Counted from the stretch's first letter, positions 1-5,703 are shown. The stretch: 7,996 nt of DNA from CAYHXN01 sp964360605 (GCA_964360605.1 CAYHXN010000025.1:1-7996), one strand, 5' to 3'. Translations and numbers: made by a program. The notes: generated by a model from the letters alone, not told the origin.

Positions 1-641
1 GAATAACAGTTTTTCAGCCAGAAACTTTGGCAAATTCCAAATTCCTAATTTCTAATTCCCAATTTGATTTTTTTATTGTCGCCGCTTATTCAAAAATTTT
101 GCCGAAGGAAATTATCGCGATCCCGCGTTTAGGAACTATCGGAGTTCATCCCTCTCTGTTGCCGAAATACCGAGGCGCGACGCCGATTCAGAGCGCTATT
201 TTGAACGGCGAGCAAGAAACCGGCGTTACTTTGTTTTTAGTTGATGAAAAAATAGATCATGGGCCGATATTATCCAGTATCAAGCATCAAGTATCAGGGA
301 CGGATACTTATAAAACTTTAATGCGTAAGTCAGCAGAATTAGCGGGGGATTTATTAATAAAGACGCTAGCGGAATTTGTTGATGGAAAAATAAAACCGCG
401 ACAGCAGAATGAAACCGAAGCAACTTATACGAAAAAATTTACTACCGCGGACGCCTTCGTAGATTTAGAGAAAGATGAACCGGTTATTATGGAAAGAAAA
501 ATCAGGGCTTTTGACCCCGAGCCGGGGACTTGGACATTAAAAAACGGTAAAAGAATCAAGATATTAAAAGCAGAAATTGTTGACGGGAAACTAAAATTAA
601 GAATGGTTCAAGAAGCTGGAAAGAAGCCGAAAGAGGTGTAA
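1..641 (+). CDS. fmt: Methionyl-tRNA formyltransferase, 5' end outside the window
   Basis: Transfers a formyl group from 10-formyl-tetrahydrofolate to Met-tRNA(fMet) for translation initiation in the cytoplasm. The frame is open from base 3 to the TAA at 639-641. The residues before the TTG at 27 read ITVFQPET, which matches the QPE stretch of the family, so the TTG is not the start and about 80 N-terminal residues lie outside. Seen: the HPSLLPKYRG active-site segment (from 147), with the catalytic His at 147-149, and the Asp of the IDHGPIL segment at 255-257. The family's catalytic Asn two residues before the His is Gly here (141-143). The C-terminal tRNA-binding domain is short but ends in a recognisable IRAFDPEPGTW block. 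Two heptanucleotide repeats lie inside the frame (33-67, 276-296). The S41 protease gene follows after 10 nt. Confidence 0.93.
   Translation, partial: ITVFQPETLANSKFLISNSQFDFFIVAAYSKILPKEIIAIPRLGTIGVHPSLLPKYRGATPIQSAILNGEQETGVTLFLVDEKIDHGPILSSIKHQVSGTDTYKTLMRKSAELAGDLLIKTLAEFVDGKIKPRQQNETEATYTKKFTTADAFVDLEKDEPVIMERKIRAFDPEPGTWTLKNGKRIKILKAEIVDGKLKLRMVQEAGKKPKEV
33..67 (+). repeat. Five-unit heptanucleotide repeat inside fmt
   Basis: Five consecutive 7-nt units: AATTCCA, AATTCCT, AATTTCT, AATTCCC, AATTTGA. Because 7 is not a multiple of 3, successive units are read in different frames, giving the Asn/Ser/Phe-rich segment NSKFLISNSQFD. In E. coli Fmt the equivalent place is the helix before the VVAYG strand, and the segment here is only about three residues longer. 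The repeat therefore seems to have replaced rather than just added sequence. Confidence 0.75.
276..296 (+). repeat. Three-unit heptanucleotide repeat inside fmt
   Basis: Three 7-nt units, AGTATCA, AGCATCA, AGTATCA, just after the catalytic Asp segment of fmt, encoding SSIKHQVS. The period matches the 33-67 repeat but the unit differs. It lies in a loop that varies in sequence across the formyltransferase family. Confidence 0.6.
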
Positions 642-651
642 ACTAATTACT

Positions 652-1878
652 ATGGTTAATTTGGTTAAAAAGTTTGTACCGTTAGCGGTTGGAGCCGTTC
701 TTTTAGCTGGGGGCTTATTTTATTTCGGTTATTATTTAGGTTCTCAAAATCCGCAGAATATTGTTATTAGCGGGGTTCAAGATTTGAATAATCCCGAATT
801 AGTGAAGGCCGACTTCGGAATTTTTTGGCAAGCCTGGGATAAAATTAAAACAGAGCATATAGACGGCGAAAAAGCCAAAGACCTTGATTTGGTTTACGGT
901 TCCATTTCCGGAATGGTGGATGCCCTTAAAGATCCTCATACGATGTTTTTCCCGCCGGAAGATTCAAAGAAGTTTGAGGAAGATGTGCGCGGAAATTTCG
1001 GAGGAATTGGCGCGGAAATCGGCATTCGCAACGATCAATTAGTGGTTATCGCGCCATTAAAGGATTCGCCAGCGGAAAAAATCGGTTTATTGGCTCTAGA
1101 TAAAATTGTACAGGTGGATGGCGAGTCTACCGTTGGCTGGGACGTGAATGAAGGAGTTAAGAACATACGTGGAGAAATCGGTACCACTGTTAAGCTTTCA
1201 ATTTTACGGAATGGCTGGGAAAGTGTTAAAGAATTTTCTATCATTCGGGATGTTATTAGAGTTCCCACCGTGGATGTGAAAATGCCAAGTCCGGAAATTG
1301 CTCAAGTTCGTTTGTTTGCTTTCAACGAGAACGCTCCCCGGGCAGTTTTCAACGCTTTAATTGAAGCAGTTAATGAAAAACAGGCACAAGGGTTAATTTT
1401 AGATCTTCGCAACAATCCAGGCGGATATTTGGAAATCGCGGTTGATTTAGCCGGTTGGTTTTTAGACAAGGATTCCGTAGTGGCTACAGAGCGTTTTCGG
1501 TCCGGTGATGAAATTGTTTTCCGTACTCGGGGTACGGGCGCTCTTAAGGACTTCCCGTTAGTGGTATTAATTAACGGTGGATCGGCTTCCGCTTCAGAGA
1601 TTTTAGCTGGCGCTTTGCGCGATCAATTGGGTACTAAGTTAATAGGTGAAAAAAGCTTTGGCAAGGGCTCTGTGCAGGAACTACAGCCCCTCAAAGATGG
1701 TTCTAAATTAAAAATTACTGTAGCCAATTGGGTTTTACCCAAGGGGCAGATTATTGATAAAATTGGCCTTACTCCGGACGTGGAAGTTAAATTGACTGAA
1801 GAGGATATTAAAGCCGAGAAAGACCCGCAAGTGGCGAAGGCAGTAGAAGTTTTGAAAAAGATGTTATCGAATAATTAA
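652..1878 (+). CDS. S41-family carboxy-terminal processing protease (CtpA/Tsp-like)
   Basis: A 408-residue membrane-anchored serine protease that would act outside the cytoplasmic membrane on C-termini of envelope proteins. Residues 8-30 form one hydrophobic helix (signal anchor). A PDZ domain spans about 114-200 (GGIGAEIG, then SPAEKIGLLALDKIVQVDG). The S41 catalytic domain spans about 210-380. By motif alignment to E. coli Tsp (S430, D441, K455) the nucleophile is Ser313 in SASASEI, the general base Lys338 in FGKGSVQ, with Asp324 and Gln342 conserved; the Ser-Lys spacing of 25 is the same as in Tsp. The ATG at 652 follows fmt by 10 nt, and AAGAGGTG at 631-638 is a plausible, rather distant ribosome binding site. 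Co-transcription with fmt and rplI is likely. Its substrates cannot be told from sequence. Confidence 0.95.
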   Translation: MVNLVKKFVPLAVGAVLLAGGLFYFGYYLGSQNPQNIVISGVQDLNNPELVKADFGIFWQAWDKIKTEHIDGEKAKDLDLVYGSISGMVDALKDPHTMFFPPEDSKKFEEDVRGNFGGIGAEIGIRNDQLVVIAPLKDSPAEKIGLLALDKIVQVDGESTVGWDVNEGVKNIRGEIGTTVKLSILRNGWESVKEFSIIRDVIRVPTVDVKMPSPEIAQVRLFAFNENAPRAVFNALIEAVNEKQAQGLILDLRNNPGGYLEIAVDLAGWFLDKDSVVATERFRSGDEIVFRTRGTGALKDFPLVVLINGGSASASEILAGALRDQLGTKLIGEKSFGKGSVQELQPLKDGSKLKITVANWVLPKGQIIDKIGLTPDVEVKLTEEDIKAEKDPQVAKAVEVLKKMLSNN

Positions 1879-1897
1879 AGGAAGCGAGTCAATATTA

Positions 1898-2326
1898 ATG
1901 AGAATTTTGCTTTTACAAGACGTAAGGGGAGTTGGGAAGAGATATGAATTAAAAGAAGTTTCCGACGGCTATGCCCGCAATTTTCTGATTGCCGGAAAAT
2001 TAGCGGTTCCGGCCGATGAGAAAAATCTGAAATTGCGCGAGGAGATGATTAAGAAAGTTCAGCAAGCCTCTAAGTATTACGCAGAAATGGCCGAGCGTTT
2101 AAAAAACGAGCGAATGGAATTTTTAGTGAAGGCTGGAGAGCGGGGAGAGGTTTTTGAATCGGTGAATAAGGAAATGGTTTCCGAGCGGCTTGGCGCTAAA
2201 GGATACGCTGATTATGAGGTGGTTTTAGAGAAACCCATCCGCTCCGTCGGCGACCATGTTTTAAAAGTACGTTTCCCTGGGGGGATTAAAGTAGAAATGA
2301 AAATCATAGTGAAACCAAAAAAATAA
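1898..2326 (+). CDS. rplI: 50S ribosomal protein bL9
   Basis: A 142-residue protein of the large ribosomal subunit, binding 23S rRNA near the L1 stalk base. The N-terminal domain (about 1-46) carries the family signature GVGKRYELKEVSDGYARNFL followed by an AVPA segment. A charged, helical linker (about 45-78) and the C-terminal domain (about 80-142, with GEVFESV and KPIRSVGDH) follow. The length is close to the usual 145-150. The purine stretch AAAGGAAG at 1877-1883 is the likely, rather distant, ribosome binding site. The gene follows the S41 protease by 19 nt in the same direction. bL9 is reported missing from several Patescibacteria lineages, so its presence is mildly informative about placement. 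Confidence 0.95.
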   Translation: MRILLLQDVRGVGKRYELKEVSDGYARNFLIAGKLAVPADEKNLKLREEMIKKVQQASKYYAEMAERLKNERMEFLVKAGERGEVFESVNKEMVSERLGAKGYADYEVVLEKPIRSVGDHVLKVRFPGGIKVEMKIIVKPKK

Positions 2327-2354
2327 TCCTTCGACAAGCTCAGGACAAGCTCAA
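2327..2354. repeat. Short tandem repeat between rplI and rpmA
   Basis: The convergent gap holds two 11-nt units, GACAAGCTCAG and GACAAGCTCAA (2333-2354), preceded by TCCTTC. The string CTTCGACAAGCTCAGG is one I remember as a common dispersed intergenic repeat in environmental bacterial genomes; this is recollection, not a search. A T6 run follows at 2359-2364, but no strong GC-rich stem precedes it, so I do not call a terminator. Confidence 0.55.
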
Positions 2355-2355
2355 G

Positions 2356-2646
2356 CTATTTTTTACTGGGAGCAGCAGTTACCGATACTTTTTTTGCGAA
2401 TCGCCGAGAACCGTCAAAGCGGGTTTTCTTAACTTGGACGAAGTTAACCACGCCGTTTTTTAAAGCGTATAAAGTATCATCACCAGCACGAACAACATTG
2501 CGTCCTACTAGGTAATGAGTGCCGCGCTGGCGGATAATAATCTCGCCCGCTTTCACTGCTTGTCCGTCATTTACTTTTACTCCCAGTCGTTTGGATCGAG
2601 AGTCGCGGCCCAAACTTGTTGAACCGCCCGATTTAGTATGTGCCAT
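2356..2646 (-). CDS. rpmA: 50S ribosomal protein bL27
   Basis: A 96-residue large-subunit protein whose N-terminal tail reaches towards the peptidyl transferase centre. The signature is clear: MAHTKSGGST, then GRDSRSKRLGVK, then AGEIIIRQRGT and DDTLYALKNGVV. The N-terminus begins directly with MAHTKSGG, so no cleavable Firmicutes-type extension is present. A basic C-terminal tail of about 25 residues follows the core. The stop is TAG at 2356-2358. Unusually, rplU (bL21), the common upstream partner, is not next to it: the gene stands alone behind its own promoter and a structured leader. No strong Shine-Dalgarno sequence precedes the ATG. Confidence 0.96.
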   Translation of the reverse strand: MAHTKSGGSTSLGRDSRSKRLGVKVNDGQAVKAGEIIIRQRGTHYLVGRNVVRAGDDTLYALKNGVVNFVQVKKTRFDGSRRFAKKVSVTAAPSKK

Positions 2647-2671
2647 GTTTATCTAAATTTTCTCTGAAAAC

Positions 2672-2725
2672 TTAGCTACAAACATGAGCATTCCGCCATC
2701 GGCGGAGTGCCACACTTATAGCTAA
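2672..2725 (-). promoter_or_regulatory. Two-tier hairpin in the rpmA leader
   Basis: In the transcribed leader of rpmA (minus strand) an outer 7-bp stem, TTAGCTA with TAGCTAA (2719-2725 with 2672-2678), encloses an inner hairpin at 2688-2710. The inner arms are GCACTCCGCC and GGCGGAATGC around the loop GAT, with one mismatch on this strand (a G-U pair on the other). The inner CCGCC-N3-GGCGG core resembles small palindromic repeats and is close to the core at 6737-6748. It could regulate rpmA or be a repeat that landed in the leader. Confidence 0.5.
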
Positions 2726-2744
2726 TGTCAGAATTTTATTATAC

Positions 2745-2750
2745 TATTAT
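2745..2750 (+). promoter_or_regulatory. Candidate -10 box of the small membrane protein gene, possibly leaderless
   Basis: TATTAT lies 6 nt before the ATG at 2757, which would place transcription initiation at or next to the start codon. No convincing -35 or Shine-Dalgarno is visible. An alternative -10, TATACT at 2740-2745, would give a leader of only about 5 nt. Confidence 0.4.
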
Positions 2751-2775
2751 AAACCAATGAATAATCTAAAGTCAA
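2746..2775 (-). promoter_or_regulatory. sigma70-type promoter of rpmA
   Basis: On the minus strand TTGACT (2770-2775) and TATAAT (2746-2751) are separated by 18 nt, a near-consensus housekeeping promoter. The predicted start is near 2739, giving an rpmA leader of about 93 nt. The -35 box lies inside codons 5-7 of the divergent small gene, and the -10 overlaps that gene's own -10 on the other strand. Confidence 0.65.
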
Positions 2776-2933
2776 CTATCGTGAAAATCAAAAATTGGTG
2801 CGTTTCTAACCAAGAAAAAATCCGAATAAACGCGATCATAATTCTTATCGCTACTCTTAGTTTCGCTATCGGCTATCTTATTGCTCAAGAAGAAGCGCCA
2901 GCGCAAATCATTATAGAAAAAAACTCCCAGTAG
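2757..2933 (+). CDS. Small single-pass membrane protein, unknown function
   Basis: A 58-residue protein. A basic N-terminal part (1-21) is followed by a hydrophobic helix at about 22-43, ending in FAIGYLIA, then a short acidic and hydrophobic tail (QEEAPAQIIIEKNSQ). The basic residues before the helix predict an N-in topology with the tail outside. I do not recognise a named family. The segment around the helix end, GYL.A followed by PxxIIIEK, resembles N-terminal anchors of small exported proteins I associate with Patescibacteria, sometimes ComEA-like, but no helix-hairpin-helix domain follows here. The TAG stop sits in the loop of a terminator hairpin, so the short length looks genuine. It may be an orphan anchor or a reduced gene. 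Confidence 0.6.
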   Translation: MNNLKSTIVKIKNWCVSNQEKIRINAIIILIATLSFAIGYLIAQEEAPAQIIIEKNSQ

Positions 2934-2958
2934 GGGAGTTATTTCTTTTCCTTTTTTT
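2917..2958. terminator. Bidirectional intrinsic terminator between two converging genes
   Basis: AACTCCC (2922-2928) and GGGAGTT (2934-2940) form a perfect 7-bp stem around the loop AGTAG. On the plus strand a T-rich stretch follows (2942-2958); on the minus strand T5 follows directly (2921-2917). The plus-strand stop TAG (2931-2933) is in the loop and the minus-strand stop TAA (2939-2941) is in the stem, so one hairpin ends both genes. Confidence 0.75.
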
Positions 2959-4203
2959 CGGTTAAGACAACCTTGACCTTAATTTTTTGTTCTATGCCCT
3001 TGTCGGTGCGGATAAATTCTATTTCAAAACTTTGCCCAGTTGAGAATTCTGAAAGTATGAACCGGACATCCATGCCATTTTTCACCGGTTTATCGTTGAT
3101 TTTAGTTATTAGATCTCCGCGTTTTAAACCAGCCTTTTTTGCCGGAGACGGCGGAAAAGATATTGAAACAATTTACCGCCGAAANNNNNNNNNNTTGCCG
3201 GAGACGGCTTTCCTTCCGCGTCCTTAATTTCATCAATTTGGTTTACTATCGCGCAGTTATCTTTACTTAACCTTGCCAGTAATAGAAGAGAAGGAACATC
3301 GTCAATATCTGTTTGGTCATTAATGTAGTTAATGTCTTGGAATCCGGGATTTTCATAATTACCCGTACGCGGGAAATTTTCGAGTAATGCTTCTAGGCCA
3401 AACCACGGGAGTTTCAGTTCTCCGTTTTGTGATTCTTCCAGATTAACCAACCTTATTGATATCGCGAACCCCATACCGTCAGAGTCCCGAATTTTGGCGC
3501 TGTTTATTCCGATTACTTCTCCCCGACTATTTACTAATGGGCCACCAGAATTTCCGAAATTTATCGGCGCGCTAGTTTCTATAAAATCCTCCAAGTAATT
3601 CATGTTTATGATTCTGTGCAAGCCGCTTACGATTCCAACCTTAATAGATCCAGGAAATCCATAAGGCGTTCCTATAGCAAAGACTGTTTCTCCGATTTGA
3701 ACCTCGTTAGGATTGCCAAATTTTGCCACCGTGTAGTCTTGAGGATCGGCGTCCACGGCCCTTAGAAGGGCGAGATCAGAAAGAGCATTATTTCTTTTTA
3801 ATTCAGCGCTATATTTCTTCTTTTTGTCGGTTAGAGTTACCCAATATGTATAGGAAACCACTTTCATCCTAGCTTCGCCGAAAAAATCCCGAATAACGAT
3901 TTCGTCGCCAGGAATTTTAACTACGTGGGAGTTAGTACGGATATGTCCAGACTTATCCACAAAAAAGCCGCTACCCTTTGCTTTGTATTGAGCGCCGGAA
4001 TCGGTTTTTATAATAGTTTCCACCATTACAACGCAGTTTTTAAATTGATTGTAAATTCGGATACCAGATTCGTCTTGTGAAACCCGAGATGATGCTTGAG
4101 ATAATTGCGGATCAACTTTTGTTTCGGATTGAGAACTGTCTTTAAAAGTTCCTATGTTTAAAATAAAAAGACCAAGAATCGTCACAAAGATCAAACGATT
4201 CAC
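2939..4203 (-). CDS. S1C (HtrA/Deg-like) serine protease with C-terminal PDZ, split by an assembly gap
   Basis: A membrane-anchored trypsin-like protease for envelope protein quality control. The GTG start is at 4203, the first usual start after an in-frame TAA. Residues 3-20 form a hydrophobic signal anchor. The catalytic triad is His93 (TNSHVV), Asp143 (LSDLALL) and Ser219 (FGNSGGPL). After the protease domain a PDZ region begins near residue 266 and runs into the 10-N gap at 3185-3194. Beyond the gap (2939-3172) the same strand reads the rest of a PDZ domain (SPAKKAGLKRGDLITKIND and on) to a TAA at 2939-2941. Across the gap as given, the frames do not join: one reads a nonsense tail to 3124, the PDZ frame meets TAA at 3173-3175. 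Joining at a 14-nt overlap would restore a protein of about 402 residues, normal for this family. Confidence 0.85.
3185..3194. other. Assembly gap (10 N)
   Basis: Ten undetermined bases inside the S1C protease gene. The 14-mer TTGCCGGAGACGGC occurs on both sides, at 3139-3152 and 3195-3208, so contig ends probably overlap or a repeat was left unresolved. The true gap length is unknown. Confidence 0.97.
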
Positions 4204-4290
4204 AATACACCGTTTTTCAAAGAGTCCTTTTTAAGTCTAAAACAGAACCAAAAATTAATACAACACCCATTTATTAGACCAGTTATTAGC

Positions 4291-4296
4291 TATAAT
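4291..4296 (+). promoter_or_regulatory. -10 box of the NADH dehydrogenase gene, possibly leaderless
   Basis: A consensus TATAAT ends 6 nt before the ATG at 4303, putting the expected start of transcription at the start codon. No -35 is evident at 16-18 nt upstream. On the minus strand TATTAT (4292-4297) overlaps it and could serve the divergent S1C protease with a leader of about 80 nt. Confidence 0.55.
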
Positions 4297-4302
4297 AAAG
4301 AT

Positions 4303-5517
4303 ATGTCTTTCTACAGGTCTATTGTTGTCATCGGCGCCGGTTTTGGAGGATTGCGTGCCGCTAAATTACTGGCAAAAAATTATCGCGTGACTTTGGTTGA
4401 CCAGCGCGCTTATCACACATACACGCCGCTTTTATATGAAGCGGCTACTACTTTTAAAGAAACAGCGAATTATCAGGAGATTAAGGATTTGGTGGCCTAT
4501 TCAATTGAAGAGTTAGTTGAATTTCAATCTATTAATTTTATTCACAGCGAAGTTAGGCAATTGGATTTAATCAACGGTGACGTGCATTGCGCCAATGGCG
4601 TGAAATTAAAGTTTGATTATTTAATTTTAGCCTTGGGTTCGGAAGTAAATTATTTTGGCATTCCGGGTCTCGCGGAAAATTCATTACCTTTAAAAACCTT
4701 TATAGATGCTCTTAAGATTCGTGAAAAAGTTTTGGAATTAACCGTGGGAAGAGAGCGGGTTCGGATAATTATCGGCGGCGGCGGTTCAACCGGAGTAGAA
4801 TTGGCCGGAGAACTAAAGGTTTGGCTTGGCGATAAATTAAGCATTGGTTTAGTTGAGGCTGCTTCAGAGATTCTTCCGGGTTTTTCGGAAGGAGTAGTAT
4901 CCAAAATACGTCGGCGGTTAAATAATCTTCAAATTACTTTATTAACCGGATCGCCTATAGACAAAGTAGGTCCCGGGAAACTTTTTCTTAAAAACGGTCG
5001 GGAGTTGGAGTGTGATTTATTGATTTGGACTGGCGGGGTAAAAGCGCCTTCAATGATTGCTAATTTGCCTTTAAAGTTAGAATCAATGGGCCGCGTGGAG
5101 GTAGCGGGGAAGATGGAGTGTCTGCCCCAAAACCCGGATTTACGCCTTTACGGAAAAGTTTACGCGATTGGAGATATGGTTTGCAGGTATGATTCAAAAA
5201 CCGGAAAACCAGTTCCCGGAACAGCCCGCGCCGCGATTGAGCAAGCCGGGATTGCCGCTTATAATATTGATTGCGATATCAAAGAAATTCGGCTTCATAA
5301 AGAATACCTTCCGTGGAATTATCCTTACATCATACCGGTTGGCGGAAAATACGCGGTGGCGAAAATCGGCAAGTTAGTTATTTCCGGATTTTTTGGATGG
5401 GTAGCCAAGGGATTAGTGGAGTTTTATTATTTACTTTCTATTTTTCCGTTTTGGAAAGCAATCAAGATTTGGTTTAAGGGGTTGTGGATTTTCATTAAAA
5501 ACGACCGGCTCGGCTAG
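4303..5517 (+). CDS. Type II NADH dehydrogenase (NDH-2), FAD-dependent
   Basis: A 404-residue member of the pyridine nucleotide-disulphide oxidoreductase fold, predicted to pass electrons from NADH through FAD to a quinone or other acceptor at the inner face of the membrane, without pumping protons. The FAD-binding GAGFGG is at residues 11-16, the NADH-binding GGGGSTGVELAGE at 158-170, and the second FAD motif YAIGD at 287-291. The YHTYTPLLYEAA segment (37-48) is typical of NDH-2. The C-terminal 50 residues are rich in aromatic and basic residues (about 355-400), fitting the amphipathic membrane-binding helices of this family. The length is normal. A different flavoprotein of the same fold (for example sulfide:quinone oxidoreductase) is less likely, because the cysteines expected there are missing. 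The gene stands alone, and its stop lies in the left arm of the following inverted repeat. Confidence 0.88.
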   Translation: MSFYRSIVVIGAGFGGLRAAKLLAKNYRVTLVDQRAYHTYTPLLYEAATTFKETANYQEIKDLVAYSIEELVEFQSINFIHSEVRQLDLINGDVHCANGVKLKFDYLILALGSEVNYFGIPGLAENSLPLKTFIDALKIREKVLELTVGRERVRIIIGGGGSTGVELAGELKVWLGDKLSIGLVEAASEILPGFSEGVVSKIRRRLNNLQITLLTGSPIDKVGPGKLFLKNGRELECDLLIWTGGVKAPSMIANLPLKLESMGRVEVAGKMECLPQNPDLRLYGKVYAIGDMVCRYDSKTGKPVPGTARAAIEQAGIAAYNIDCDIKEIRLHKEYLPWNYPYIIPVGGKYAVAKIGKLVISGFFGWVAKGLVEFYYLLSIFPFWKAIKIWFKGLWIFIKNDRLG

Positions 5518-5676
5518 GCTTTTTTTCGCCATGTTCCGGACTCCAATAGATACAACAAGGCGGTTCCCGTTCCTCCCTTCGGGATTTTCCGACCACCTTT
5601 TGTGTTACCGGAAAATTCTGCATTTCGCTCGGGTATCTATAATTTCGTCCTCACAATAGCGAAAAAAAGCCCAGCC
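5512..5676. repeat. 165-nt rod-folding inverted-repeat element, possible ncRNA or mini mobile element
   Basis: Terminal arms GGCTAGGCTTTTTTTCGC (5512-5529) and GCGAAAAAAAGCCCAGCC (5659-5676) are complementary at 17 of 18 positions. Nested inside in register are TGT/ACA (5532-5534, 5653-5655), GGAC/GTCC (5538-5541, 5647-5650), ATAGATAC/GTATCTAT (5546-5553, 5633-5640), AAGGCGGT with ACCACCTT (5557-5564, 5592-5599, one mismatch) and TCCCG/CGGGA (5565-5569, 5580-5584). An alternative stem TTTTCCG/CGGAAAA (5585-5591, 5609-5615) competes with the upper part. No target-site duplication is obvious. The left arm includes the stop codon of the NDH-2 gene. Confidence 0.7.
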
Positions 5677-5687
5677 TTCGCTACTTA

Positions 5688-5696
5688 TGATATAAT
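5688..5696 (+). promoter_or_regulatory. Extended -10 promoter of pgk, possibly leaderless
   Basis: TGATATAAT is a consensus extended -10 (TG, one base, TATAAT). The box ends 7 nt before the ATG at 5704, so transcription would begin at or next to the start codon. AGGAA touches the ATG and is too close to work as a Shine-Dalgarno. Confidence 0.6.
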
Positions 5697-5703
5697 TTAG
5701 GAA

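Noticed and set aside
27..29. TTG at 27 as the start of fmt
   Set aside because: The same frame is open to the window edge and the residues before it (QPET) match the family, so the gene is truncated by the window and begins upstream.
1035..1268. Minus-strand open frame inside the S41 protease gene
   Set aside because: Antisense to the conserved PDZ region, no recognisable motif and no promoter or ribosome binding site; the same applies to open frames at 4650-4904, 5168-5377, 6372-6560, 6594-6785 and 6703-6894.
2973..3227. Plus-strand frame of 84 codons across the N gap
   Set aside because: It lies opposite the PDZ coding sequence, crosses undetermined bases and shows no domain.
5505..5526. 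Intrinsic terminator directly after NDH-2
   Set aside because: A T7 run follows the stop, but the only local stem is 3 bp (CCG/CGG). The real partner of this sequence is the distant right arm at 5659-5676.
5495..5623. Minus-strand 42-codon frame within the rod element
   Set aside because: It overlaps the inverted repeat and the end of the NDH-2 gene, shows no domain or ribosome binding site, and its codons are constrained by the stems. It may be worth including in a homology search, but I cannot support it as a gene.
5512..5676. 6S RNA or an integron attC site
   Set aside because: The rod shape and size resemble 6S RNA, but I cannot identify the central open-complex-like bubble in a convincing place. 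No RYYYAAC/GTTRRRY core sites of attC are visible and no integrase is nearby.
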